Shown here: positions 1-7,508 of the stretch, piece by piece
Position numbering within the stretch: position 1 is the first letter of the stretch
How the letters are laid out: each line of letters begins with the position of its first letter
From: Pseudomonadota bacterium
GTDB lineage: Bacteria; Desulfobacterota; Desulfobulbia; Desulfobulbales; Desulfurivibrionaceae
Assembly (NCBI GenBank): GCA_018830485.1
Contig: JAHJRQ010000026.1
Location: 1 to 48,405, forward strand
DNA length: 48,405 bases
Reading direction: 5' to 3'
Translations under genes and position numbers: made by a program
The notes under the pieces: generated by a model
The model's input: only the letters and a program-made list of their open reading frames with translations
Told to the model about the DNA's origin: nothing
Databases searched by the model: none

Positions 1-332
1 ACCGCCTCGTCTCGGATAAGTTCCTCGCCCGTCCCATACATCTTTTCACAGCGACAGGCTTTTGCCAACGCGGCGCACTGCTCGGGCACGAGATCGGCAA
101 CCGCCGTGACCGTTACATTCGGATGATCCTGAAAAGAGAAATCCGCACCGAATCCACACACGCCAAAGCCAATGATGCCCACCCGGATCTTGCGATCGGA
201 AACCGGGACCCACTGCTGCTCGGGGTCCTGATCAGCCAATCCCCGCTCAAATCCCTGAATCGAAGGAACCGCGTGCGTCAACCCCGAGTCCTCGCCTCTT
301 CCTGCCATATCGTTCTCAAGCTCGTCTTGCAT
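1..332 (-). CDS. Gfo/Idh/MocA-type NAD(P)-dependent oxidoreductase, N-terminal part (cut by window edge)
   Basis: The minus strand reads open from an ATG at 332 to the window edge, about 110 residues. After a polar lead of about 48 residues comes a Rossmann beta-alpha-beta start with a glycine-rich dinucleotide-binding loop (VGIIGFGVCGFG, about residues 51-62). The next strand ends in an acidic VTAVAD, followed by a Gfo/Idh-like stretch in which each residue after the second strand resembles the 'cysteine/alanine-rich helix then fingerprint Tyr' pattern. An AGGGAG ribosome site lies 5 bases before the ATG. In this family the fold oxidises or reduces sugars or sugar-like substrates. The catalytic EKP motif and C-terminal domain lie outside the window, so the substrate cannot be told. 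The 40-50 residues before the Rossmann fold are longer than usual. Confidence 0.75.
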   Translation of the reverse strand, partial: MQDELENDMAGRGEDSGLTHAVPSIQGFERGLADQDPEQQWVPVSDRKIRVGIIGFGVCGFGADFSFQDHPNVTVTAVADLVPEQCAALAKACRCEKMYGTGEELIRDEA

Positions 333-373
333 CGCTTTCTCCCTGTCTTCTGTGTTTCGGCCAACGCTAAACT

Positions 374-432
374 CAGCCGACCGCGCCACTGAATTTGCAG
401 AAACAAAATCAGCAGCTCAACGCGGTCGGCTG
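374..432. repeat. 12-bp perfect inverted repeat in the gap between the oxidoreductase and GmrSD genes
   Basis: CAGCCGACCGCG at 374-385 is matched by its exact reverse complement at 421-432, with 35 bases between. The gap 333-536 otherwise holds an A-rich tract followed by AAATCTGACCCC (about 477-490). That motif is often seen next to small mobile palindromes, from my memory of such elements. I see no gene in the gap. The repeat could be a terminator-like dyad or the remnant of a small element. Confidence 0.5.
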
Positions 433-536
433 AAGTGGCTGGTTGGCGATTTTTGCCGTTGGTTCTTTAAAAAAAATAAATCTGACCCCTTTTTCATTTG
501 CAACCAAGACCTGCCCCCCTTAGCTCCCTTATCATC

Positions 537-2660
537 TCATCGGGTCATCTGCCTCCACTCACTAGCCAATTTCCAGCTTCCATGCTCATCGAGAAAAGAC
601 CAGTCATTCCAGCCATTTCTGCTCGTTCCTGTAATTGCTCCAGAGGCGGAAGAAAGTGAACTGAATTTTCCCTCGACCCCGTCGACATACAAAACGCCGT
701 CTATCACTTTTCCTGTGTATGTTTTGCCAAAATACGTAAATCGGCCAACTGTTCCATCGGGTGGCAGCTTGACGCTTTGCTTAATCGTATCATTCCAGTT
801 TGAGGATGTGGGACTAATACCTACTAGGCGATCTGGCCCCTGCCAAATTTGACATGCACATTTGAACAGAGAGCGGCCTCTCTCTGAAATAGACGTTTCG
901 TCCCACTCATCAAAATTGTTAAGTTCACGATTAAGGGCTAGGCTAGAATGAGATCTGACAGCGGGCATTTTTACAGAGTACGGCCCGTTTGAGACAGATG
1001 TATTTAGCGGGCCAGTTAGAAGTGTAAGATTGCCGATCTTATTTACAGCAACCTCTCTTTCCGTTTGCTTCGTAAGATAATCAAGGTCGCGATTGAGATC
1101 ACCTTCATCCAGATACTCAAAGCCGAGGATAGGCCAGTTATCTTGCCAACGCTGAGGCATGATATGCTCAATAGTCAATTCCGACTTAATCTCTATGTCC
1201 TCGTTCAAAACTGTTCGTTTTGCTAATTCAATCGATTCGAATAGGAAGCGCAACCTTGGCTGACGCGCCCCCTTATATTGGTCGCGCCCCATCCAAGCTT
1301 TGCCCCATTCGGAATCATCAGGCCAACGATCAGTATCTGACTGACGACTGGAAAGATAGGCAAGCATCTCATTCACCTTGTTGTCCTCCGCAGCCCTTAG
1401 ACGGGAAATCATCCCTACAAAAAATCGGTTGTAATTCTTTGTTGTAAGACCACAGATATCACGCCGAAGGATGTAGCTTTGCAGTATTTCTAGCCCACGA
1501 GCAAGATCATTTCCGATATCAGCTCCGGTCGCGAGGTACACAACAAGAGGCATAGCAGTCGAAACATCAAAAGCGTCAGCGAAACGCCCGAACTCCCCTA
1601 GAGGGTCGCCTTTCTTTAGTGCGAAGAGCCTCGTTTCAACCCCAGCAGTTGCGGTAATTGATTCTAGTTCTGTTTCGACGGTAGGGAATGGTTGATTGTT
1701 CAATATCCAGCGTCGGTAACTCTCGAAAAGAGATTCGACGGAAATCAAATCGCCAACCTGCATTGAGAGATGATCAGTCAACATCCAATCAAGGCGCGGG
1801 CGGGTCTGTCGCCCACGTGAGGCGGTTTGGTTCCAGAAAGCACGGTCAAGGGGATGCCAGTGCTTCTCATATAGCTTATCAACGATCAATATGCCTTCAA
1901 CCTGCCCCAAACCTTTTGCTCGCTGAAAAATAAAGTTACGCATGAGATCGGCTGGGGTTAAATCAACACCTCGGCTGTTCAATGTCTCGAATATTGTTTG
2001 GGGGTCGTCACCACCTTCGAGCTCGATGGAAACGACTGCAAGCCCTTCCTTGAGAGCCTCAAACAGAGTTTCAAGGTGATACTCTTCGAATTTTCCATCA
2101 ATTAGAACATGAGATTCAATCTTCTGTTTGAAAAAGGCATGAGCAGCTGTAGATCGCCGCACAAAGCCATCTTCATCATTTGGCCTTGGCTCTATCGCAT
2201 CCAAATCGGCTGATGGTTCTACTATTGACACAAATGCGCGGCGGTCAGTCAAAGATGGCCACAACTTGAAACGCTCAACCTCCGGTGACTCCATTACTCC
2301 ATCGTTGAGCAGATATTTTTGCAGCTCATCGGCGTATCGGGAGCCGTTTGTTAGAGCAACATCGCGAAGTGCAGCAAGCAACAACTCAAATGTAGTTAGC
2401 CGCTGTTGGCCGTCGATAATTTCGAAGGCCTGAACCTGTTTCCCATACGTTTTCAATTGCATAACAACTAGAGCGCCCATGAAGTGAGGCGATAGGGAAG
2501 CCCTATTGGTTGTTAGGCGGTGAGCGGCTCGCTCTATATCCTCCCACAGCAATTCAAGCTGCGGCTTGACCTTCCATGCATACTGCCGCTGATACAGAGG
2601 GATAAGATAACGTTTCTTTCCGTCGAAGAGTTCTATTATAGACCGAGTGTAGGGCTTCAC
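537..2660 (-). CDS. GmrSD-like DUF262/DUF1524 protein with a C-terminal RAMA-like domain
   Basis: The 707-residue protein resembles GmrS and GmrD fused, the type IV restriction enzymes that cleave modified DNA. The N-terminal DUF262 (ParB-like NTPase) part has LIPLYQRQYAW (about 19-29) and the hallmark DGQQR at about 83-87, then a FETLNSRGVDL stretch. The DUF1524 HNH-like nuclease part has EHIMPQ (about 498-503) and KIGNLTLL. The last about 74 residues (634-707) have the FSSLSSASGAITG...NGW pattern of RAMA/DUF4357-type domains, which are linked to DNA modification systems. I place the start at GTG 2660, with AAGGAG five bases upstream. The open frame extends to 2828 but lacks a site there, and it runs into repeat and HepT debris. 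It stands alone with no methylase partner, next to toxin-antitoxin genes. A role in phage defence is inferred. Confidence 0.85.
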   Translation of the reverse strand: MKPYTRSIIELFDGKKRYLIPLYQRQYAWKVKPQLELLWEDIERAAHRLTTNRASLSPHFMGALVVMQLKTYGKQVQAFEIIDGQQRLTTFELLLAALRDVALTNGSRYADELQKYLLNDGVMESPEVERFKLWPSLTDRRAFVSIVEPSADLDAIEPRPNDEDGFVRRSTAAHAFFKQKIESHVLIDGKFEEYHLETLFEALKEGLAVVSIELEGGDDPQTIFETLNSRGVDLTPADLMRNFIFQRAKGLGQVEGILIVDKLYEKHWHPLDRAFWNQTASRGRQTRPRLDWMLTDHLSMQVGDLISVESLFESYRRWILNNQPFPTVETELESITATAGVETRLFALKKGDPLGEFGRFADAFDVSTAMPLVVYLATGADIGNDLARGLEILQSYILRRDICGLTTKNYNRFFVGMISRLRAAEDNKVNEMLAYLSSRQSDTDRWPDDSEWGKAWMGRDQYKGARQPRLRFLFESIELAKRTVLNEDIEIKSELTIEHIMPQRWQDNWPILGFEYLDEGDLNRDLDYLTKQTEREVAVNKIGNLTLLTGPLNTSVSNGPYSVKMPAVRSHSSLALNRELNNFDEWDETSISERGRSLFKCACQIWQGPDRLVGISPTSSNWNDTIKQSVKLPPDGTVGRFTYFGKTYTGKVIDGVLYVDGVEGKFSSLSSASGAITGTSRNGWNDWSFLDEHGSWKLASEWRQMTR

Positions 2661-2740
2661 ATTTACTCCTTGGTGTTTGTCATTTCCTTGATTCAGATAA
2701 CATGGAAATGAGGAAATTAGGGACATCCACATGGGGAGAG

Positions 2741-2763
2741 TTCCGGGGACAGGATACGCAATT
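2741..2763 (+). repeat. 23-bp direct repeat, copy 1
   Basis: The sequence from TTCCGGGGACAG to CGCAATT is identical to the copy at 2966-2988 in the same orientation. The two copies exactly bracket a 202-bp MntA/HepT fragment. Similar GGGGACAGGATAC strings are familiar from REP-like elements mobilised by Y1 (TnpA_REP) transposases; that link is from memory. No transposase gene is in the window. Confidence 0.8.
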
Positions 2764-2859
2764 AAAATCTTCCCGCGCCATCCCAGCCGTGTAGGAAGCG
2801 ATTTTTGCCGCAGCCTCAAGGATATCATCGATCAGCAGCGCGGCTGAACGTTCAGACAT
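2764..2859 (-). pseudogene. HepT (HEPN toxin) fragment, copy A
   Basis: From the ATG at 2859 the frame gives 32 HepT-like residues (MSERSAALLIDDILEA, then an AKIASYTAGM stretch). It then crosses into the 23-bp repeat at 2763 and loses similarity. The ATG overlaps the stop of the MntA fragment in the same way as in copy B. HEPN toxins carry a C-terminal RX4-6H catalytic motif, and that part is missing, so no active toxin is expected. Confidence 0.7.
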
Positions 2860-2965
2860 ATTCCAGATCCTTGCTGATGAGCTGTAAGAACTTCGGTTTG
2901 ATTGCCCGTGTGGATACCAGTTCCACCGGCTCACCCAGCAACTGTTCAATCCGGTCGGCGGTGAC
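2852..2965 (-). pseudogene. MntA (nucleotidyltransferase antitoxin) C-terminal fragment, copy A
   Basis: This is 37 codons matching the end of the intact MntA at 3394-3684 (ADRIEQLLGEPVELVSTRAI...ISKDLEYV) with few differences, ending in TGA at 2852. It begins exactly at the edge of the second 23-bp repeat and lacks the GSX10DXD catalytic part. It is a truncated duplicate. Confidence 0.75.
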
Positions 2966-2988
2966 TTCCGGGGACAGGATACGCAATT
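2966..2988 (+). repeat. 23-bp direct repeat, copy 2
   Basis: Identical to 2741-2763 and in the same orientation, closing the other side of the MntA/HepT fragment. The stretch 2989-3353 beyond it has no gene I can support. It appears to be broken non-coding sequence between the two module copies. Confidence 0.8.
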
Positions 2989-3353
2989 CACATGCCTCCC
3001 GTAAATTGCAGAGGGGGGCGTTGTTGATTTGCCAGCCAACCTATCCCTGATTCTTGAATTCCAGTTATGACTGCACATCCTCCCCTTCCCGGAGCACCTG
3101 CCAGAAAAAGGTTTAGAACACCCTATCAAACCTGATCTCCGATCACAATACAGAAAAAATACGTGGAAAAGGCACAAAAAAACCCCGCAACCGTTTCCGG
3201 CGCGTGGTTTCTTTGTTGTAGGGCAAATGGCGGAGACAAGTTGGCGCAGCCCTCAACAGGAGTTCAGAGCCCCCTGCTTCTACAGGGTGGTGATTTGGGA
3301 TATAAAGTCCGGCAGGTCTTGCCGCGTGATGGCTCAGATGATATCCAGGTCAA

Positions 3354-3401
3354 CGCCTCCAGGATATCATCGATCAGCAGAGCGGCTGAATGTTCAGACA
3401 T
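3354..3401 (-). pseudogene. HepT (HEPN toxin) fragment, copy B
   Basis: The ATG at 3401 overlaps the mntA stop by eight bases, the normal arrangement of MNT-HEPN operons. Only 16 codons (MSEHSAALLIDDILEA) match copy A. The frame then continues into unrelated residues and stops. The toxin is therefore truncated, leaving mntA without its partner in this window. Confidence 0.65.
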
Positions 3402-3684
3402 ATTCCAGATCCTTGCTGATGTGCTGTAAGAACTTCGGTTTGATTGCCCGGGTGGATACCAGTTCCACCGGCTCACCCAGCAATTGTTCAATCCGATCGG
3501 CCAGAGTTACGAATTCCAAACCGATTTCCGGCCCCACTTCCACAAGGATATCCACGTCACTGTCAGGCTTTTGCTCGCCCCGGGCATAAGAACCGAAGAG
3601 CGCCAGCCGTTTCACCCCAAAATTCTTTTCTACCTCAGGCTTACAGGACGCCAGAATCTCGATGATTTGTTGCTTCGTTTTCAA
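3394..3684 (-). CDS. MntA-type minimal nucleotidyltransferase (antitoxin of a MntA/HepT module)
   Basis: The 96-residue protein has the nucleotidyltransferase signature GSYARGEQKPDSDVDILVE, the GSX10DXD metal and nucleotide site. In this family MntA AMPylates and silences the HEPN RNase HepT. I place the start at TTG 3684 because AAGGAG lies six bases upstream; the longer frame from GTG 3705 places that site inside the coding region. Both nearby HepT copies are truncated, so this is probably an orphan antitoxin or a decaying module. The C-terminal third is duplicated at 2852-2965. Confidence 0.85.
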   Translation of the reverse strand: MKTKQQIIEILASCKPEVEKNFGVKRLALFGSYARGEQKPDSDVDILVEVGPEIGLEFVTLADRIEQLLGEPVELVSTRAIKPKFLQHISKDLEYV

Positions 3685-3736
3685 AGCTGTCTCCTTGCTA
3701 AACACTGGAGATAACGGACACTCCTCAATTTATCTC

Positions 3737-4042
3737 TTATCCGAGAGAATGAAGCAATTGCGAAGAAATTGGCTTTACCATTTGCCAAGCCGTTGATTCA
3801 TGCTCTGCCTGCCAAAGGTCATAATTTTTTTGTAAATTTAACCATAGCTCGGGTGTAGTATCGAAGGCACGAGAGAGGCGCAATGCCATGTCCGGGGTGA
3901 TGGCACCTCTTTCATTGATAATTTTTGATATCGTTTTTCTGGAAACGCCAAGGATGGAAGCCAGCTCAGTTATGGATATGGCTAAAGGATTTTGGTAGTC
4001 TTCTTTTATGATTTTTCCTGGGTGGGTGGGTTGCCTTTTCAT
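3737..4042 (-). CDS. higA: HigA-family antitoxin (HTH XRE)
   Basis: The 101-residue protein starts with HPGKIIKEDY, the typical HigA beginning. A helix-turn-helix follows (ISITELASILGVSRKTISKIINERGAITPDMALRLSRAF, about 22-60), then the family ending TPELWLNLQKNYDLW. It binds the operon operator and neutralises HigB. It lies 15 bases downstream of higB in the toxin-first order usual for HigBA. GAGG stands upstream of the ATG at 4042. Confidence 0.9.
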   Translation of the reverse strand: MKRQPTHPGKIIKEDYQNPLAISITELASILGVSRKTISKIINERGAITPDMALRLSRAFDTTPELWLNLQKNYDLWQAEHESTAWQMVKPISSQLLHSLG

Positions 4043-4057
4043 GTTTTAACCTCTCTG

Positions 4058-4336
4058 TCAGTGATAGTCGTCATAATCAACAACGTATGCATCACCAGCC
4101 GTAAATTCGAAAAATATTCTCCAGTTTCCGGATACATTTACGGCATATTGTCCTTTTTTATCTCCTGTTAATTTGTGCAGGTTGGAGCCTGGATAATTCA
4201 TATCCTTGACTTCGTTCGCGGCATGGAGACGGTCAAGAATGAGCGCAAGCTTAACGGAATGTTCAGGCCGAATTCCTTTCTTCGTGCCGTTGTAGAAGAA
4301 ATCTTCAAGCCCTTTGTGTTTGAATGATTTAATCAT
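4058..4336 (-). CDS. higB: HigB-family toxin (RelE-like ribosome-dependent mRNA interferase)
   Basis: The 92-residue protein has the HigB layout: MIKSFKHKGLEDFF at the start, LHKLTGDKKGQYAVNVSGNWRIFF in the middle and DAYVVDYDDYH at the end. HigB toxins cut mRNA at the ribosome. The ATG at 4336 sits only five bases after a well-placed -10 box and has no ribosome site, so the message may be leaderless. The first gene of a two-gene operon with higA. Confidence 0.9.
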   Translation of the reverse strand: MIKSFKHKGLEDFFYNGTKKGIRPEHSVKLALILDRLHAANEVKDMNYPGSNLHKLTGDKKGQYAVNVSGNWRIFFEFTAGDAYVVDYDDYH

Positions 4337-4341
4337 CGCTT

Positions 4342-4370
4342 ATTGTAACCCTTTGGGTTACGCATGTCAA
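4342..4370 (-). promoter_or_regulatory. higBA promoter with a palindromic operator in the spacer
   Basis: On the minus strand TTGACA (4370-4365) is followed after 17 bases by TACAAT (4347-4342), a near-consensus sigma-70 promoter. The perfect palindrome GTAACCC-TTT-GGGTTAC (4345-4361) fills the spacer, a position where HigA or the HigBA complex would block RNA polymerase. Autoregulation is inferred from the family. Confidence 0.8.
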
Positions 4371-4505
4371 GTATTGGGTTTCGCACTTTTTCAGCACTTC
4401 CCAGTGGCCACCCTTGGCAGGACCGACACGACGCAACCGGCTTTTCTCTTGGAGCTTTTCTATATTCCGCTCAATTAAGAAGATAAGGGCACTCCCTAAA
4501 TTTTG

Positions 4506-4850
4506 CTATAATTTCAGGACTAACCTCAGCCCCTCATCAACTTGGGCCATAATTGCATTTGAAAGGGTGTGAACTTTTTCGGTTAAAAATGATTTGTCAA
4601 TGGTGATTACTTGAGAAACGTTGATTACGCTTTCTTTCGGTAACTTTGAATTTTTGGCGGAGAGGGTGACGTTTCCCGGTGCAGCTTCCAGACGGGTATT
4701 TGAGGTGATTACCGCAGCAATTAATGTATTGATGTTGCTTTGATTAAATTCGTTTGATTGGATAATGAGTATTGGCCTTTTGTAACCGGGCGTGGAACCA
4801 ACCGGCTCGGGAAGTGCGGCCCACCAGATTTCCCCTCGATTTATTCCCAT
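4506..4850 (-). CDS. mazF: MazF/PemK-type mRNA interferase toxin
   Basis: The 114-residue protein begins GINRGEIWWAALPEPVGSTPGYKRPILIIQ, the PemK/MazF signature with the conserved RGEIWW and KRPILI strands, and continues with NTLIAAVITSN. Members cut RNA at short sequence motifs. Its start overlaps the antitoxin gene by ten bases, indicating translational coupling. Confidence 0.9.
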   Translation of the reverse strand: MGINRGEIWWAALPEPVGSTPGYKRPILIIQSNEFNQSNINTLIAAVITSNTRLEAAPGNVTLSAKNSKLPKESVINVSQVITIDKSFLTEKVHTLSNAIMAQVDEGLRLVLKL

Positions 4851-5080
4851 TCTTCTTTTTCTATCGAGCCGAATTGCATTTTGGAAAGAGATTCATCCAA
4901 TTTTGCAGGGTTGGATGTATAAACTTCATTAAGTTGTTTGGTGATATGGTCAGAATGGTGCCGCTCAAGATATTGCGCAACAGCCTCAGCAAATAATTGA
5001 CTCCGTGAGAAGCCATGGCTTTTGGCGAATTGATCCGCAACGCGAAATAATTTGTCAGGGATAGAGATTGCTGTTTTCAT
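4841..5080 (-). CDS. mazE: Ribbon-helix-helix antitoxin of the MazF toxin
   Basis: The 79-residue protein opens MKTAISIPDKLFRVADQFAKSHGFSRSQLFAEAV, a ribbon-helix-helix DNA-binding fold, followed by an acidic tail likely to bind the toxin. I chose ATG 5080 over the upstream frame (to 5134), because a promoter -10 box lies just seven bases before 5080 and the extra 18 residues show no family features. No ribosome site precedes it. Confidence 0.85.
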   Translation of the reverse strand: MKTAISIPDKLFRVADQFAKSHGFSRSQLFAEAVAQYLERHHSDHITKQLNEVYTSNPAKLDESLSKMQFGSIEKEEWE

Positions 5081-5087
5081 GTTTTGA

Positions 5088-5116
5088 GTATAACCAGAGT
5101 AATACCTCTGCGTCAA
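5088..5116 (-). promoter_or_regulatory. mazEF promoter with a partial palindrome in the spacer
   Basis: On the minus strand TTGACG (5116-5111), 17 bases, then TTATAC (5093-5088). The spacer holds the imperfect palindrome CAGAG-GTATTA-CTCTG, a likely antitoxin operator. The -10 box ends seven bases before the mazE ATG, so the transcript should start at or next to the start codon. Confidence 0.7.
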
Positions 5117-5205
5117 ATTGTATTTTTTCGCCAAGAAAGTTTCGAGGGGACGTTGCTTGCTAATTAGCTAGCACAGGCTCTAAAACAATAGCGATTCTGC
5201 CCCAA

Positions 5206-5499
5206 TCACCGCCTTTCTTGCCAATAATCTGGTGCACGGTGCAGGTGCATAACCGCTATCACTTCGATTTGTTCGGGACGGTTTCGAAACAGAACTCCGA
5301 AAGGGTATATTTTCGTAAGGCATCGTTGAACATCGAATACCACAACAGGATACAAACTGGGGTTCAACATGATACGATTGATGGCGTCTTGCACCGCAGC
5401 CAGAAACCGCCTGCCGAGATCGCTTTGCTGAGCTTCGTAATAGGCAGCCGCTGCAAGCATCTCGGTTTCAGCATCTTCCTGGAAGACGACCGCTTTCAT
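5206..5499 (-). CDS. RelE/ParE-family toxin
   Basis: The 97-residue protein has the ParE-like order of elements: DAETEMLAAAAYYEAQQSDLGRRFLAAVQDAINRI, then a NPSLYP turn, then FGVLFRNRPEQIEVIAVMHLHRAPDYWQER at the end. Members of this superfamily either poison gyrase or cut mRNA, and the sequence does not say which. The start overlaps the antitoxin stop by four bases (ATGA). Confidence 0.85.
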   Translation of the reverse strand: MKAVVFQEDAETEMLAAAAYYEAQQSDLGRRFLAAVQDAINRIMLNPSLYPVVVFDVQRCLTKIYPFGVLFRNRPEQIEVIAVMHLHRAPDYWQERR

Positions 5500-5723
5500 G
5501 TCAGCGAGGCGTAGGCATTCTTGAATACGGAATCGGCATCGCGTAGCTGGCCTGTGGAATTGTCAACCTCAGCACAGCGCCGCCGAATTTCTTCTTGCCA
5601 TTCCGTCGATAGGGGATTGTCGGGCATATCAAGGCTTTCGATCAGTTTTTCGGCCACAAACGCCCGGAGTGCAGGGGGAAGGCCCATGGCCTCATGCATA
5701 ATTTTTTCTACTGTAGCAGCCAT
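5496..5723 (-). CDS. Addiction-module antitoxin (putative addiction module component family)
   Basis: The 75-residue protein resembles the short antitoxins paired with RelE/ParE toxins. It has a helical start (VEKIMHEAMGLPPALRAFVAEKLIESLD) and the typical LSTEWQEEIRRRCAEVD segment. AAGGAG lies about ten bases before the ATG at 5723. It is the first gene of the pair. The 5724-5918 gap downstream of hisHF shows no further gene. Confidence 0.85.
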   Translation of the reverse strand: MAATVEKIMHEAMGLPPALRAFVAEKLIESLDMPDNPLSTEWQEEIRRRCAEVDNSTGQLRDADSVFKNAYASLT

Positions 5724-5918
5724 AGTTTCACGACTCCTTTCTTCCCTGAATTCGAGGGGAATGCCTAATTCTGGTGAACGCCATCAGGTTTTTTTGTGAC
5801 TGATTTCCACCTATACGACATTACTTAACAGAATATGGAACACTAAAGAAAAAGTAAAGCGATGTTCCGTTTTAGTGCATCCTGCTCATTGCCATTGATC
5901 GCCCATTCAAGGGGGAAG

Positions 5919-7508
5919 CTATCTCGTCTCAATCCCCTTTTCGCGCAGATGTGCCTTCACCGCGCTGATGGGCACTTCCTGTCTATGAAAGATCCCCGCC
6001 GCCAGGGCCGCCTCGGCTCCGGTTTCCTCGAACACCTCGGAAAAATGCTCCACCTTGCCTGCGCCGCTTGAGGCGATGACCGGGATGGAGACCGCTGAGC
6101 GCACCTGGTTGATCAGCTCCAGGTCAAATCCCGAATTGGTACCGTCCTTGTCGATGCAGTTCAAGAGAATCTCCCCAGCGCCCAAGGCCTCGCAGGAGGT
6201 GGCCAGCTCCAGGGCGTCCACGTCGCGGCCTTCCCGGCCTCCCTTGATGGTGCATTGATACCAACAGTGCTCCTCACCGTTTGGTCCGGGGAATTTGGTC
6301 TTGATGGTGTGGCGCGGGGTGTCAGCCGGCGATTTCACATAGACCCTCCGCGGGTCAACGGAGATCACCACGGCCTGGTTGCCGTACACCGCCGAGATCT
6401 GCTCGATGGAGCTGGTCCCGGATTTTTTGCCGGTTTTCAGGTATTCCTCGGCAATGGCGACGGCGTCGCTGCCGATGGAGATCTTGTCGGCCCCGGAGCG
6501 GAAATATTCCGCGGCCACGTCCAGTGCCGAGTAGTGCTTGCCGGTGGAGTCGGTGAACTCGCGGATGCCGCCGCCGATGGTGAGCGGCACGAAGACCTGC
6601 TCCGAGGTGCGCTGCAAGACCTCGAGCATGGGCTGGTCTTTCATGGGGAAGTCCCGGAAGCCGGTGATGTTCAAGAAGGTGATCTCGTCTGCGCCCTCTT
6701 CGTAATAGCGGCGGGCCAGCTCCACCGGCTTGCCGAGGTTGCGCACCTCGCCCTTGTCGCGCACATCGTACTGGTCACCCTTGGTTACCACCAGATCGCC
6801 GTTGTCGTTGCTGCGCACATCGAGGCAGGCGATGATCCGTTTGGCGAGCCGGGTTTCAGATGTGGTGGTCGGTGCAGGTCCAGTCGTTGCGGAGAGGTCC
6901 GTGGCTTCCAAAAAGTTTTTCAGGATCGCCAGCCCGGCTGCGCCGCTTTTTTCCGGGTGAAACTGGCAGGCCGCCACGTTGCCCTTCTGCACAGAGCTGA
7001 TGAACTCCTCGCCGTAGTTGGTGGTGGTCAGCACCCACTCCTCGTTGCCGGGTTCCATACCGGCCCGGTAGGAGTGGACAAAGTAGAGCTTTTCTTCCGC
7101 GAAACCGGCCAGGAGCCGGGAGGGTTTTTTGATGCGGATGCCGTTCCAGCCGATCTGCGGCACCGAAAGGGTTGTTTCGGTGAACCGTTTGACCTGGCCC
7201 TTGATGATCCCCAGCCCGGCCACGCCCAAGGCCTCCTCGCTCCCCTCGAACAGGGTTTGCAGCCCCAGGCAGATGCCCAAAAATGGGCGGTCGGACCGGA
7301 GGTATGTAAGCAGAGGCTCGACAAAGCCGAACTGGTGCAAGCGCTGCATGGCGCTGCCGAAGCTGCCCACCCCGGGGAAGATCAGTTTTTCCGCGGCCAG
7401 GATATCCGCCGGAGTTTTGGCGTCGGTAACGGTGAAGCCGAGTTTTTTGATGGCGTTGCGGACGCTGCGGACATTGCCTGCGCCGTAATCGAGAAGTGTT
7501 ATGTTCAT
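5919..7508 (-). CDS. hisHF: Bifunctional imidazole glycerol phosphate synthase, HisH-HisF fusion
   Basis: The 529-residue protein catalyses the glutamine-dependent step of histidine synthesis that forms imidazole glycerol phosphate and AICAR. Residues 1-205 are the glutamine amidotransferase HisH: the nucleophile Cys80 in GICLGLQ, and His184 and Glu186 in CQFHPEKSG. A short Thr-rich linker follows. From about 218 comes the HisF cyclase barrel, with catalytic Asp in IIACLDV (230) and a second Asp in VVISVDPRRV. The HisF half carries long loops (YSALDVAAEYFRSGADKIS, KGGREGRDVDALELATSC) and ends IFHRQEVPISAVKAHLREKG, resembling fungal and plant HIS7. I prefer ATG 7508 over the TTG four codons upstream. 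No other his gene is adjacent. Separate HisH and HisF copies occur at 28493-29898. Confidence 0.95.
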   Translation of the reverse strand: MNITLLDYGAGNVRSVRNAIKKLGFTVTDAKTPADILAAEKLIFPGVGSFGSAMQRLHQFGFVEPLLTYLRSDRPFLGICLGLQTLFEGSEEALGVAGLGIIKGQVKRFTETTLSVPQIGWNGIRIKKPSRLLAGFAEEKLYFVHSYRAGMEPGNEEWVLTTTNYGEEFISSVQKGNVAACQFHPEKSGAAGLAILKNFLEATDLSATTGPAPTTTSETRLAKRIIACLDVRSNDNGDLVVTKGDQYDVRDKGEVRNLGKPVELARRYYEEGADEITFLNITGFRDFPMKDQPMLEVLQRTSEQVFVPLTIGGGIREFTDSTGKHYSALDVAAEYFRSGADKISIGSDAVAIAEEYLKTGKKSGTSSIEQISAVYGNQAVVISVDPRRVYVKSPADTPRHTIKTKFPGPNGEEHCWYQCTIKGGREGRDVDALELATSCEALGAGEILLNCIDKDGTNSGFDLELINQVRSAVSIPVIASSGAGKVEHFSEVFEETGAEAALAAGIFHRQEVPISAVKAHLREKGIETR

